The notes: generated by a model from the sequence alone, not told the origin. A DNA stretch of 64,000 bases from Hyphomicrobiaceae bacterium (GCA_900298995.1 OMIC01000001.1:1-64000); one strand, 5' to 3'; positions 47,682 through 56,782 are shown, counted from the first letter of the stretch. Program-made: numbers and translations.

Positions 47682-47711
47682 CGTTCACCCGCGCTTGCCA
47701 AGCCCAAAGCG

Positions 47712-48641
47712 TCAGGCGGCCCGGGCCCCGTAGAACAGGGTCACCACATGCTGGGCTTCGGCGAAGAACAGCCAGCGTTCGACAACCGCCGCCACGAGCG
47801 CCACCAGCGCGGCGAGCACGGCGGCGAGCGGCGCCACCAGGGCGGCCAGCATCAGCCCGATGGCGAGGCACAAGGCCAGAACGACCAACCGCCGCAGCTT
47901 GCGGGCATGCTTGCGGGCCACCGCATAGCCCATTTCGGTCTGGACATAGTTGGCCGAGGTGTGCGGCACCTCCCACTGGCTCACGCGCCCGATGCGACCG
48001 AGGCCCGTGGCGGCCTCGATGGTGTGGGTGCGGGGAGCCGAATCGATGGACCGCCAGTAGGCAAGCTTGAGCGCCAGCGTGAGCGCCAGCAGCAGGCACG
48101 ACAGATAGACCAGAAAAGCCGGGAGATTGCCGAACAACGCCGTCAGCGCAGCCAGCAGCGAGGCGCCCGTCGACAGCCCGAAGACCAGATAGACCGGCAC
48201 CGTCAGGCCATTGTTCCAGGCCCGGATGGTTGCGAGGCTCGAATAGATCTTGCCGGTGCAGAAGACGGTGATCACGGCCAGGACGACGCTCAGCGCGCCG
48301 AGCGGTGCTATCAGCGTCGGCGCCTCGAGGAGGCCCGACCAGACGAGGCCAAAGAAAAGGGCCGGCCCAAAGGCGAGCACGGCCACCACACCCTCGCGCG
48401 ACAGCCAGGAGGTGCGCCACTGCGACAGGGCCCGCCAGGCGCGCTCGGGATGACCCAGGTGGAAGGTTGAGGACAGAAGGCCCGCCGTGATGAGGCCGAG
48501 ACTGACGATCATGGCCGCCACGCCGAATGCGATGCTCGAGGCCTGTCCGTGGCTCATGCCGGTGAGACCCAGAAGGGCCAGCAGGCCGTAGCCAGCGCCC
48601 GAGGCCGTCGTGAACAGGATGACGGAATAGGCAGGATGCAT
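47712..48641 (-). CDS. DmsC/NrfD-type membrane anchor of a molybdoenzyme (SoeC-like)
   Basis: 309 residues with about eight hydrophobic helices: YSVILFTTASGAGYGLLALLGL, FGVAAMIVSLGLITAGLLSST and the anchor-family turn FHLGHPERAWRALSQWRTSWLSREG. This matches the DmsC family of quinone-facing subunits. It is the third gene after the molybdopterin and iron-sulfur subunits (3-base gap), so it tethers the complex to the cytoplasmic face of the inner membrane and exchanges electrons with quinone. In SoeABC these electrons come from sulfite. There is no haem-ligand pattern I can call. Confidence 0.87.
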   Translation of the reverse strand: MHPAYSVILFTTASGAGYGLLALLGLTGMSHGQASSIAFGVAAMIVSLGLITAGLLSSTFHLGHPERAWRALSQWRTSWLSREGVVAVLAFGPALFFGLVWSGLLEAPTLIAPLGALSVVLAVITVFCTGKIYSSLATIRAWNNGLTVPVYLVFGLSTGASLLAALTALFGNLPAFLVYLSCLLLALTLALKLAYWRSIDSAPRTHTIEAATGLGRIGRVSQWEVPHTSANYVQTEMGYAVARKHARKLRRLVVLALCLAIGLMLAALVAPLAAVLAALVALVAAVVERWLFFAEAQHVVTLFYGARAA

Positions 48642-48644
48642 GCT

Positions 48645-49442
48645 TCAGCCTTCGAGCTTTCCGGAATTGTCGATGTCGGCGGCCCGCGCGGGGGTCTTGC
48701 CAGTCGAGAGCAGCCGGTCGGCCCAGGCGAACAGCCGGTCGAAGGCCGATCCATCGGGCTTCGGCAGGGCTTCGGGCCTGGAGGTGGCACCGTCGCGGCG
48801 CGGCCGCGGCGGCAGGTATTTGTTGACCGGCTTGTAGCCCATCTCAGGCAGAAGATCATAGCCGCCGCGTTCGGCCACGAGTTGGGAGACAGCGGAATCC
48901 GGATCGCCCAGATCGCCGAAATGACGCGCGCCCGTCGGGCAGGCCTTGACGCAGGCCGGAAGCCTGTCGTCGGGTTCGAGATTGTCGTTGTAGATGCGGT
49001 CGACGCACAGCGTGCATTTCTTCATGACGCCGTCGTTCTGATCATATTCGCGTGCGCCATAGGGACAGGCCCAGGAGCAGAGCTTGCAGCCGATGCAGGT
49101 TTCCGGATTCACCAGAACGATGCCATCCTCGGCGCGCTTGTAGCTGGCGCCCGTCGGGCAGACGGTGACACAGGCGGGCTCCTCGCAATGCAGGCAGGAG
49201 CGAGGGAAATTGACGATGCGCCTCTGGGCCTGGCCGGCCTCTTCGACCTCATAGCCGTGGATGCGGTTGAGCCACGTGCCGGACGGGTTGGAGCCATAGG
49301 CATTCACGTCGTTCAGAGGGGCGGAATAGCCCTGCGTGTTCCATTCCTTGCAGGAGGTGGCACAGGCCTGACACCCGACGCAGGTATCGAGGTCGATGAC
49401 CAGGCCAAGCTTCTTTGCCGATGGCGAAGGGAGCGATGTCAT
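48645..49442 (-). CDS. Iron-sulfur subunit of the molybdoenzyme (SoeB/DmsB-like)
   Basis: 265 residues with four 4Fe-4S cluster sets: CVGCQACATSCKEWN, CLHCEEPACVTVCPTGA, CIGCKLCSWACPYGA and CTLCVDRI...CVKACPTGA. The arrangement and the GLVIDLDTCVGC start match DmsB/SoeB electron-transfer subunits. No signal peptide is present, so the complex is cytoplasmic. The true start is ATG 49442, overlapping the molybdopterin subunit stop by four bases (ATGA). A roughly 50-residue tail past the last cluster is proline-rich and probably contacts the anchor. Confidence 0.92.
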   Translation of the reverse strand: MTSLPSPSAKKLGLVIDLDTCVGCQACATSCKEWNTQGYSAPLNDVNAYGSNPSGTWLNRIHGYEVEEAGQAQRRIVNFPRSCLHCEEPACVTVCPTGASYKRAEDGIVLVNPETCIGCKLCSWACPYGAREYDQNDGVMKKCTLCVDRIYNDNLEPDDRLPACVKACPTGARHFGDLGDPDSAVSQLVAERGGYDLLPEMGYKPVNKYLPPRPRRDGATSRPEALPKPDGSAFDRLFAWADRLLSTGKTPARAADIDNSGKLEG

Positions 49443-52246
49443 GATGCCCCCGCAAGGGTCTTGAGGGCCGCGAATTGCGGCTCGCTGGCCGGCTGCTGGT
49501 CCCCTGCCTTCTCGATGCGCACGCGCAGATCGTACCAGGCCGCCTGACCGGTGACGGGATCGCTGTTGGAATAGCGGTAGCCGCCTTCGCGCTCCGGCAG
49601 AAGTTCGGAGATCAAGTGGTTGAGCAGGAAGCCCTGCTTCGACTCGTCCGCGCCGGGCGCAAGGTTCCACGCGCCCGACCGCTTGCCGATTGCATTCCAC
49701 GTCCATACGGTTTCGGGATTGACGCCGTCCATGAGCCGGGCCTGCGCCTTGATCCGGCCATGGTGCGAGGTGACCGTGACCCAGTCATCATCCGCGATGC
49801 CGTGCCTCGCTGCGAGTTCCCGCGCCATGTAGAGCCAGTTGCGTCCGAGGATCTGACGCAGCCAGGCATTCTGCGAGCCCCAGGAATGATACATGGCCAT
49901 CGGCCGCTGGGTCACGGCATGAAGCGGATATTGTTCCGCCGCAACGAGCTCGCCCTCGAAGGGCGCATACCAGAAGGGGATGGGATCGAAATGATCCGCG
50001 ATGCGCTGGCGGTGGCCGGCGGGCGGCACGATTGACCCGTGTCCGCGCGCGGCGAGGCGGAATTTCTGCAGCGGCTCGCAGTAGAGCTGGTGGATTACCG
50101 GATCGGGCCTGGCGATGAAGCCGAAGAAGGTGGCCCAGTCCAGATAGGCCCAGTTCACATGCCGGTAGTATTTCATGTGGTCGGGCAGTTCATGGAACCA
50201 GTGGCAGCCATTGGCGATATAGGCCTGCAACTGGTCGGGATTGGGCGCACCCCGCCCCTGCGCGCGGCCGTTGGCGCCCCGGAAGCCCGCCAGGGGCCCG
50301 ATGCCCGGCGCGCGCTCGTGATTGACGATGTAGTCGGGGTAACCGCCGGGATAGCGCGGCGAGCCGTCATTGCGTGTCATGCCGGGCAGGCCCAGCCGCG
50401 CGCCGATGTCGAGCAGCACGGTCTGGAACGGCCGCACGTCCCGGTCGGGCTCGGTGACCGGCTGGCGGATCGAGTCCGCAGGGCCGTCGGCCTCCGAGAT
50501 CGGGCGGTCGAGCAGCGACACGCAGTCCCAGCGTTCGAGATAGGTGGTGTCCGGCAGGATCAGGTCGGCATAGTGCACCATCTCCGAGGCATAGGCGTCG
50601 GAATAGATGATCTTCGGGATGGTGTAGGACCCGTCAGGCTCCTTCTGCGTGAGATAACCGATGGTGTCCGGCACGTTCATGGCCGAGTTCCAGCTCATGT
50701 TGGCCATGTACATGAACAGGACGTCGATGCCGTAGGGATCCTTCTTCGCGGCATTGGTGATGACCATGTGCATCAGCCCATGGGCCGCCAGCGGCGCATC
50801 CCAGCTGTAGGCCTTGTCAATGCGCTGCGGCCTGCCCTCGGCATCAACCAGGAGATCGGCAGGCGCGGCCACGAAGCCGAGCGGCGGCCCGGGCAGCGGC
50901 GTGTTGGGCTTCACCTGACCGGGCTTGCCGGCAGGCTTGACACCGGGCGGCGCGGGCTTCGGAAACGGCGGTTTGTAGCGGAAGCCACCCGGCACATCTA
51001 TGGTGCCGAGCAGGATCTGCAGAAGATGGATGGTGCGGCAGGTCTGAAAGCCATTGCTGTGGGCCGATATCCCGCGCATGGCATGCATGGACACAGGCCG
51101 GCCGATCATCTTTTCGTGATAGCGGCCCAGATGATCCGTCCACGGAACATCAAGCGCGATTTCCTCTTCGAAGGCAGTCCGGACGAGTTCCGCCGCAATC
51201 CGTCTGATCGTCTCCGCCGGAACCCCGCAGCGCGCCGCGATGTTCTCGGGCGCCCACTCCGGTTCCAGAAACCGCTCGGCAATGAGCGTGAAGGCGGTGA
51301 CCACACGGCGGCCGTCCGGAAGCTTGTAGCGACCCATCAGTTTCGGTGCGGCATCGGGCGAGAGCGCGGGCATGGGCGAACTGGAGTGGCCGTCCCAGAT
51401 CAGCGCAGAGCCCTGTGCATTGCGGGCAAACAACCCGTCGTCCTCGCCGCCCGGGTTCTCGATGATGAGCCAGGGTGAATTCGTGTAGCGCAGCAGATAG
51501 TCGCCATCGATCCGCTGGGCGCTCACGATCTCGTGGATCAGCGCGCCCACGAACAGTCCGTCCGTTCCGGGACGAATTCCGATCCATTCATCGGCAATCG
51601 CGGAATAACCGGTACGGATGGGATTGATGGAGACGATCTTGGCGCCGCGCTCCTTCAACTGGCCGAGGGCCTTCTTGATCGGGTTCGAGGCGTGATCTTC
51701 GGCAACGCCGAAGAGCATGAAGTATCTGGTGTGCTTCCAGTCGGGCTCACCGAACTCCCAGAACGAGCCGCCGAAGGTGTAGAGCCCCGCCGCCGCCATG
51801 TTGACCGAGCAGAACCCGCCATGCGCGGCATAGTTGGGCGTCCCGAACTGCGTTGCCCACCAGCCCGTCAGGCCCTGGCTCTGGTCGCGTCCGGTGAAGA
51901 AGGCGAGTTTGCGGGGGTCCTTGGCACGAACCTCCGACAGCCACTGGGTGGCAAGGCCCAGGGCCTCCTCCCATTCGATTTCGCGGAAGTCGCCCGAACC
52001 CCGCTCGCCGACGCGCAGCAGCGGCTTCGACAGGCGCGCGGGCGAGTAATGCTGCATGATGCCGGCTGCACCCTTGCCGCAGATCACGCCCTTGTTCACG
52101 GGGTGCGCCGGATTGCCGTCGATATAGGTGACGCGGCCGTCCTTCAGATGAACCCGGATGCCGCAGCGGCAGGCGCACATGTAGCAGGTCGTTGTCTTGA
52201 CCTCGTCCCAGGTCCTGGGCGAGGTGTTCACGAAGGGCTCGGTCAT
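49439..52246 (-). CDS. Molybdopterin oxidoreductase catalytic subunit (SoeA-like)
   Basis: 935 residues of the DMSO-reductase superfamily. The N-terminal 4Fe-4S motif is CYMCACRCGIRVHLKDG and continues to VICGKG, as in SoeA and similar enzymes. Further landmarks are FFTGRDQSQGLTGWWATQFG, the guanine-dinucleotide contacts SVNMAAAGLY and FMLFGVAEDHASNPIKK, ADLILPDTTYLERWD, and the C-terminal domain YPLHAVTQRPMAMYHSWGSQNAWL with ATFFGF before it. No twin-arginine signal is found, which separates it from periplasmic DmsA/TorA. I favour a SoeABC-type sulfite dehydrogenase for this reason and for the adjacent MocR regulator. The start is ATG 52246; a longer reading would run into the divergent promoter. 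Confidence 0.85.
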   Translation of the reverse strand: MTEPFVNTSPRTWDEVKTTTCYMCACRCGIRVHLKDGRVTYIDGNPAHPVNKGVICGKGAAGIMQHYSPARLSKPLLRVGERGSGDFREIEWEEALGLATQWLSEVRAKDPRKLAFFTGRDQSQGLTGWWATQFGTPNYAAHGGFCSVNMAAAGLYTFGGSFWEFGEPDWKHTRYFMLFGVAEDHASNPIKKALGQLKERGAKIVSINPIRTGYSAIADEWIGIRPGTDGLFVGALIHEIVSAQRIDGDYLLRYTNSPWLIIENPGGEDDGLFARNAQGSALIWDGHSSSPMPALSPDAAPKLMGRYKLPDGRRVVTAFTLIAERFLEPEWAPENIAARCGVPAETIRRIAAELVRTAFEEEIALDVPWTDHLGRYHEKMIGRPVSMHAMRGISAHSNGFQTCRTIHLLQILLGTIDVPGGFRYKPPFPKPAPPGVKPAGKPGQVKPNTPLPGPPLGFVAAPADLLVDAEGRPQRIDKAYSWDAPLAAHGLMHMVITNAAKKDPYGIDVLFMYMANMSWNSAMNVPDTIGYLTQKEPDGSYTIPKIIYSDAYASEMVHYADLILPDTTYLERWDCVSLLDRPISEADGPADSIRQPVTEPDRDVRPFQTVLLDIGARLGLPGMTRNDGSPRYPGGYPDYIVNHERAPGIGPLAGFRGANGRAQGRGAPNPDQLQAYIANGCHWFHELPDHMKYYRHVNWAYLDWATFFGFIARPDPVIHQLYCEPLQKFRLAARGHGSIVPPAGHRQRIADHFDPIPFWYAPFEGELVAAEQYPLHAVTQRPMAMYHSWGSQNAWLRQILGRNWLYMARELAARHGIADDDWVTVTSHHGRIKAQARLMDGVNPETVWTWNAIGKRSGAWNLAPGADESKQGFLLNHLISELLPEREGGYRYSNSDPVTGQAAWYDLRVRIEKAGDQQPASEPQFAALKTLAGAS

Positions 52247-52337
52247 GCGCTTTCCGCCTCGGGACTCATTAGGGACTACTCTACCGGCTCTCTTGGCCCT
52301 ATGATAGGTCCAGACACAGCGTTCACAGGGACCAAAC

Positions 52338-53801
52338 TTGCGCGACTGGCTCGTCCATATCCGGCGCAACGAACACGCCAGCCTCCAGACCCAGATCCGG
52401 GAGGCCCTGGTATCGGCCATTCTCGACGGCCAACTGGCCCGGGAGGAGCCGATTCCGTCCACCCGCAAGATGGCCAAGAGCCTTGGCGTGTCGCGGAATA
52501 CGGTCGTTCTGGCCTATCAGGGCCTGCTGGACGACGGCTATCTCGTGGCGCGGGAGCGGTCCGGCTACTATGTATCCGACAAGGCGATCGAGACGGCAGC
52601 GCCGCCCAAGCTGGCCACCAGGCCCACGTCCGCCGGCGCCAGCATCGACTGGTCCAGCCGACTAACCATGCAACCCGCGAACCAGGCCAATGTCTCCAAG
52701 CCGCTCGACTGGCAGTCCTACCCCTATCCCTTCATCTACGGGCAGGTCGACCACACGCTGTTTCCGCTGGCGGAGTGGCGCGACTGTGCCCGCCAGGCGC
52801 TCGGCAAGAAGTGGCTCGGCTCCTGGACCAACGACACATGGGCCCATGATGACCCCCTGCTTGTCGAGCAGATCCGGCGCCGCATCCTGCCGCGGCGCGG
52901 CATCATGGCCAATGACGATGAGATCCTCGTCACGCTCGGCGCACAGAACGCCCTCTATCTGCTCACGACATTGCTCGTGGGCCGCGACACCCGCGTCGGC
53001 ATGGAAGACCCCGGCTATCCCGACGTCCGCAACATCTTCAGCCTTGCCACGCCGCATGTGTCGCTTCTCGCCGTCGACGAGAAGGGACTCGTCGCCGACG
53101 ACAGCTTCAACGCATGCGACATGGTGTTCACGACGCCGAGCCACCAGTTCCCGACCACCGTGACCATGCCGCTGGAGCGCCGCATGGAACTGCTCCGGCG
53201 CGCGGCGAAACACGATGTTGTGATCATCGAGGACGACTACGAGTTCGAGACGAATTATGTGAACGAGCCCTGTCCGGCGCTGAAGTCGCTCGATGACGAG
53301 GGGCGCGTGATCTATGTGGGCTCACTGTCGAAGACGCTCTTTCCCGGCCTGCGGCTTGGATTTCTGGTTGCGCCCCGCAACATCGTGGCGCAGGCCCGCG
53401 CGTTGCGCCGACTGATGGTACGGCATGCGCCGAACAACAACCAGCGCACGGCGGCGCTGTTTCTCTCCCTTGGCCATCACGACACGCTGATCCGACGCCT
53501 CCACCGCGCCTATCGCGGGCGCTGGGAAATCATGGGGGAGGCGCTGAAACAGCACCTTCCGGACGCAAGCCGGGTTCCCAGCTTCGGCGGAACCAGCTTC
53601 TGGGTAAAGGGATCACCTGGCCTCGACAGCGAAGAGCTGGCACGCGCGGCGGCCGCGAAGGGCGTTCTGATCGAGCCCGGCCGCATCGCATTCGGCAGCG
53701 GCAATGCCCCGCGGAACTTCTACCGGCTGGCATTTTCGTCGATCGACGAAAAGCGCATCGAACCCGGAATCCGCATTCTCTCCAGCCTGCAGCCGCACTG
53801 A
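52338..53801 (+). CDS. MocR-family regulator (GntR domain fused to aminotransferase; TauR-like)
   Basis: 487 residues from a TTG with CAGGGA upstream. The N-terminal winged helix (about 10-75) is LQTQIREALVSAILDGQLAREEPIPSTRKMAKSLGVSRNTVV. The rest is a fold-type I aminotransferase with DDYEFETNY and the PLP lysine in GSLSKTLFPGLRLGF. MocR regulators use PLP-linked sensing; TauR for taurine use is a related case. It is divergent from the SoeABC-like operon across 91 bases, and probably controls it. The sequence AGGTCCAGAC near 52307 contains GTCCAG, comparable to TauR-type elements. A DMT permease follows it after four bases. Confidence 0.87.
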   Translation: MRDWLVHIRRNEHASLQTQIREALVSAILDGQLAREEPIPSTRKMAKSLGVSRNTVVLAYQGLLDDGYLVARERSGYYVSDKAIETAAPPKLATRPTSAGASIDWSSRLTMQPANQANVSKPLDWQSYPYPFIYGQVDHTLFPLAEWRDCARQALGKKWLGSWTNDTWAHDDPLLVEQIRRRILPRRGIMANDDEILVTLGAQNALYLLTTLLVGRDTRVGMEDPGYPDVRNIFSLATPHVSLLAVDEKGLVADDSFNACDMVFTTPSHQFPTTVTMPLERRMELLRRAAKHDVVIIEDDYEFETNYVNEPCPALKSLDDEGRVIYVGSLSKTLFPGLRLGFLVAPRNIVAQARALRRLMVRHAPNNNQRTAALFLSLGHHDTLIRRLHRAYRGRWEIMGEALKQHLPDASRVPSFGGTSFWVKGSPGLDSEELARAAAAKGVLIEPGRIAFGSGNAPRNFYRLAFSSIDEKRIEPGIRILSSLQPH

Positions 53802-53805
53802 TCAG

Positions 53806-54741
53806 ATGCGCCTGTCCTCTGACAACCGGACCCTCGCGACGATGTTCGTTCTCGGCGCGGTTGGGCTGGCCTCGACCCAGGATGCGGTCGTCAAGTACAT
53901 GTCGTCAGGCTATCCGGCCTATGAGACGCTTCTGCTCCGCTGCATCGGGAGCGTTCCCGTGATCGTCTTCATGCTGTGGCGGGAAGGAAAGGGCTGGTCG
54001 ATTGCAACACCGCTCCTGCCGCTCGTGCTGCTGCGCGCAGCGATCCTCTCGGCTGCCTATCTCAGCTTCGTGCTGTCCATCGCGGCCATGCCGATCGCCA
54101 ATGCCGTGGCGATCTATTTCACCATGCCCTTCTTCGTGGCAGGCCTCGCAGGCCCGTTGCTTCACGAGCGCGTGCGAGCGCACCGGTGGGCGGCGATCGT
54201 TGCTGGATTCCTGGGCGTGCTGATCATGGTCCGCCCCGGCGCCGGGGTCTTCGAACCTGCGGCCCTTCTCGCCCTTCTCTCGGCGATGGGCTATGCCGTG
54301 GGCCAGATGCTGGGCCGGCCGCTGTCGCAGAAGGTTGCTCCCATCATCATCGCGACCTGGCAGAATTTCGTCTATGCGGGTCTCGCGATCGTCCTCGGAT
54401 TGCTGTTCAATCTCGTGGATTTCGGCACCTTCACGCATCCCAGCCTCGTCTTCCTGTCGCGGCCCTGGGTGTGGCCCGGCGCCTTCGACGCGACGCTTCT
54501 GCTCGGACACGGCGTCCTGGCCGGCTGCGCGATGATCATGTTCATCAATGCCTATCGGCTTGCCGAGACCAATTTCGTGGCGCCCTTTGAATACTCAGCC
54601 ATGATCTGGGCCGTCGGTTTCGGCCTCGTGCTGTTTGGCGATTTCCCCGACCTCTATACGTGGATCGGCGCCGCCATCGTCATCGCTGCCGGCATTCTCA
54701 TGATCCTGCGGGACCGTCAGCTGGACCGTTCGGTCAGCTAG
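53806..54741 (+). CDS. EamA/DMT-family permease next to the MocR regulator
   Basis: 311 residues, ten membrane helices in two EamA repeats: TLATMFVLGAVGLASTQDAVVKY at the start, LSIAAMPIANAVAIYFTMPFFVAGLAGPLL ending the first repeat and FINAYRLAETNFVAPFEYSAMIWAV the second. It lies four bases after the MocR gene, likely in the same operon, so it may carry the regulator's ligand or a product of the molybdoenzyme pathway. The start is ATG 53806; an earlier in-frame reading overlaps the regulator. The stop overlaps the Lrp-type gene stop by four bases on the other strand. Confidence 0.87.
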   Translation: MRLSSDNRTLATMFVLGAVGLASTQDAVVKYMSSGYPAYETLLLRCIGSVPVIVFMLWREGKGWSIATPLLPLVLLRAAILSAAYLSFVLSIAAMPIANAVAIYFTMPFFVAGLAGPLLHERVRAHRWAAIVAGFLGVLIMVRPGAGVFEPAALLALLSAMGYAVGQMLGRPLSQKVAPIIIATWQNFVYAGLAIVLGLLFNLVDFGTFTHPSLVFLSRPWVWPGAFDATLLLGHGVLAGCAMIMFINAYRLAETNFVAPFEYSAMIWAVGFGLVLFGDFPDLYTWIGAAIVIAAGILMILRDRQLDRSVS

Positions 54742-55205
54742 ATCGGATAACCCGCCCAGCCCTTCACGGTGCGCAGGGCAAGGGACGACTGGATACGCTG
54801 TACGCCCGGAAGCCGTGATATGCGGGAGCGGTGGATGCGCTCGTAATCAGCCGCATCCGTCGCCGCAACGCGCAGCAGATAGTCGAACTGACCGCTCATG
54901 AGATGGCATTCGAGAATTTCCGGCACCCGCTGCACGGCCGTCTCGAACTTCTCGAAGGCCGCCTCGGTCTGTGCAGACAGCGACACCTCGACGAAAAACT
55001 CATTGGCCAGCCCCAGCAAGCTGCGGTCGAGACTGGCGGTGTAGCCCGTGATGACCCCCGCCTGCTCGAGCAGCTTCACCCGGCGGTGACAGGAGGAGGC
55101 GGACAGGCCCGCCCGCTGGGCCAGTTCCGCCACCGGACGCTGGGCGTTCTTCTGGAGTTCGGACAGGATGATCTTGTCTGTTCTATCAAGTTCTTGGATT
55201 TTCAT
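54738..55205 (-). CDS. Lrp/AsnC-family regulator, probable control of ald
   Basis: 155 residues, the standard Lrp/AsnC size. The helix-turn-helix is IILSELQKNAQRPVAELAQRAGLSASSCHRRVKLLEQAGVITGY; the C-terminal RAM domain follows with FFVEVSLSAQTEAAFEKFETAV and SGQFDYLLRVAATDAADYERI. It is divergent from alanine dehydrogenase across 121 bases that contain repeated TTTTCAATGC 10-mers and a CATTCGA inverted repeat at its own start. It is likely an alanine-responsive activator or autorepressor. Start is ATG 55205; a longer reading from 55277 adds a segment with no homology. Confidence 0.93.
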   Translation of the reverse strand: MKIQELDRTDKIILSELQKNAQRPVAELAQRAGLSASSCHRRVKLLEQAGVITGYTASLDRSLLGLANEFFVEVSLSAQTEAAFEKFETAVQRVPEILECHLMSGQFDYLLRVAATDAADYERIHRSRISRLPGVQRIQSSLALRTVKGWAGYPI

Positions 55206-55232
55206 TCGACAATCACTGCCATATTTCGAATG
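55203..55232. promoter_or_regulatory. Inverted repeat at the Lrp-type gene start (probable autoregulatory site)
   Basis: CATTCGA (55203-55209) and its complement TCGAATG (55226-55232) face each other across 16 bases. The left arm covers the Lrp-type gene start codon. That placement fits an autoregulatory binding site. Confidence 0.5.
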
Positions 55233-55234
55233 GT

Positions 55235-55244
55235 TTTTCAATGC
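55235..55244 (+). promoter_or_regulatory. TTTTCAATGC 10-mer, distal copy of the ald operator repeat
   Basis: An exact copy of the 10-mer found at 55321-55330, with its complement at 55304-55313. Three copies in a 96-base stretch between the Lrp-type gene and ald is well beyond chance and suggests protein binding sites. Confidence 0.65.
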
Positions 55245-55303
55245 TGCACTGCTTCGCGGCCCGCTTCGGAAAATCATTTCAGACGGGATTTGCTAGTTTT
55301 GCC

Positions 55304-55330
55304 GCATTGAAAAGGGAGGATTTTCAATGC
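55304..55330. promoter_or_regulatory. Perfect inverted repeat around the ald ribosome binding site
   Basis: GCATTGAAAA (55304-55313) and TTTTCAATGC (55321-55330) form a perfect 10-bp inverted repeat. The seven-base loop GGGAGGA is the ald ribosome binding site and the right arm contains the ATG at 55327. It may be an operator, an RNA hairpin controlling translation, or both. Confidence 0.7.
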
Positions 55331-56445
55331 TCATCGGCGTTCCAAGGGAAATCAAGAATCACGAATACCGGGTCGGCATGACGCCCACCTCGGTGCGCGA
55401 GGCGGTCCGTCATGGCCACACGCTTCTCGTCGAGACCAATGCCGGAGCGGGGATCGGCGCGAGCGATGCCGACTACACCCAGGCCGGCGCCAAGATCATC
55501 GGCAGCGCGGCAGAGATTTTCGCCAAGGCCGACATGATCGTAAAGGTGAAGGAACCGCAGGCGGCTGAGCGCAAGATGCTGCGCGAGGGCCAGATCCTCT
55601 ACACCTATCTCCATCTCGCACCCGATCCTGAACAGACCAGGGATCTCGTCGCCTCGGGCGCCATCTGCATCGCCTATGAGACGGTCACGTCGGCACGCGG
55701 CGGCCTGCCGCTTCTCGCTCCCATGAGCCAGGTGGCCGGGCGCATGTCGGTCCAGTCGGGCGCGCACTGCCTTGAAAAGGCACAGGGCGGCCGCGGTGTC
55801 CTGCTCGGCGGCGTTCCCGGCGTGGCGCCCGGCAAGGTTGTCATCCTCGGCGGTGGCGTCGTCGGCACCAATGCCGCGATCATTGCGCTCGGCATGGGGG
55901 CGGACGTCACGATCCTGGAAAAGAACACCGACCGCATGGAAGAGCTGGTGGCGCGCTTCGGCACGTCTCTGAAGACCGTCTATTCAACACAGGGCGCGGT
56001 CGAGGACGAGTGCGCATCGGCCGATCTCGTGATCGGCGGCGTGCTGATCCCCGGCGCTGCAGCTCCCAAGCTCGTGACCCGTGCCATGCTGAAGGACTGG
56101 AAACCGGGCTCGGTGCTTGTTGACGTGGCCATCGACCAGGGCGGTTGCGCCGAGACGTCGAAGGCCACCACCCATGCCGAGCCCACCTATGTGGTCGACG
56201 GCGTCATCCATTATTGCGTCGCCAACATGCCGGGCGGTGTCGCCCGCACCTCGACCTATGCCCTGAACAACGTGACCCTTCCCTTTGCCCTGGCGATTGC
56301 GGGCAAGGGCTGGAAGAAGGCGCTCAGCGATGACGCGCATCTGCGCAATGGCCTCAACGTGGCCGGCGGCAAGGTGACCTACAAGGCAGTGGCCGATGAC
56401 CTCGGCTACAGTTATGTGCCCGCCGAGAAGGTGCTGGCCGCCTGA
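55327..56445 (+). CDS. ald: Alanine dehydrogenase
   Basis: 372 residues of the alanine dehydrogenase/PNT family, which reversibly deaminates L-alanine to pyruvate with NAD. The N-terminus is [20 protein letters not shown]; the catalytic Lys-His pair lies in MIVKVKEPQ and YTYLHLAPD, and the NAD site is [30 protein letters not shown]. The C-terminal [24 protein letters not shown] is family-typical. The start codon is embedded in the inverted repeat at 55304, and a divergent Lrp-type regulator lies upstream. A bidirectional terminator follows. Confidence 0.97.
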   Translation: MLIGVPREIKNHEYRVGMTPTSVREAVRHGHTLLVETNAGAGIGASDADYTQAGAKIIGSAAEIFAKADMIVKVKEPQAAERKMLREGQILYTYLHLAPDPEQTRDLVASGAICIAYETVTSARGGLPLLAPMSQVAGRMSVQSGAHCLEKAQGGRGVLLGGVPGVAPGKVVILGGGVVGTNAAIIALGMGADVTILEKNTDRMEELVARFGTSLKTVYSTQGAVEDECASADLVIGGVLIPGAAAPKLVTRAMLKDWKPGSVLVDVAIDQGGCAETSKATTHAEPTYVVDGVIHYCVANMPGGVARTSTYALNNVTLPFALAIAGKGWKKALSDDAHLRNGLNVAGGKVTYKAVADDLGYSYVPAEKVLAA

Positions 56446-56464
56446 GGCCAGCCCATATCCAGAC

Positions 56465-56498
56465 AAGCAAAAAGCCAGCCCCGGAGGCTGGCTTTTTC
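56465..56498. terminator. Bidirectional terminator between ald and rpmF
   Basis: A perfect 10-bp stem AAAGCCAGCC (56471-56480) against 56486-56495 with a CCGGA loop is flanked by an A-run on the left (AGCAAAAAG) and a T-run on the right (CTTTTTC). It works in both directions and separates the convergent ald and rpmF genes. Confidence 0.88.
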
Positions 56499-56526
56499 AT
56501 TGGCGGGAACCGATCTCAGCGTTGGA

Positions 56527-56712
56527 TCAGGCGTCGGCCTTGGGCGTCAGCACCTGGCGGCCCTTGTACATGCCGGTCTTCAGGTCGATGTGGTGCGGAC
56601 GGTGGATCTCACCCGTCTTCTTGTCTTCCACCCAGGTCACGGTGGCGAGCTGATGGCCGGAACGGCGCATGCCGATGCGGCTCTTGGACATCTTCTTGCG
56701 TGGAACGGCCAT
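56527..56712 (-). CDS. rpmF: 50S ribosomal protein L32
   Basis: 61 residues, the normal L32 size, beginning [23 protein letters not shown]. The zinc-ribbon cysteines of some L32 forms are absent, as in alphaproteobacteria. A longer ATG start 12 codons earlier is possible but would add non-homologous residues. It lies 70 bases downstream of mtgA on the same strand, a common arrangement in this group, and ends before the bidirectional terminator. Confidence 0.96.
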   Translation of the reverse strand: MAVPRKKMSKSRIGMRRSGHQLATVTWVEDKKTGEIHRPHHIDLKTGMYKGRQVLTPKADA

Positions 56713-56782
56713 GAGAAACTCCATAGGAAAAGAGCGCGGGGAACAGCCCACGCCCTTCGGTTGGACGGGCTTCTAGCCGAGA

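Noticed and set aside
33618-47711. Cobalamin or SAM riboswitch upstream of the corrinoid and methyltransferase genes
   Set aside because: Leaders are short (179 bases at most upstream of paralog 3, 160 upstream of the corrinoid gene), and I see no B12 box or SAM-aptamer layout. A covariance search would be decisive.
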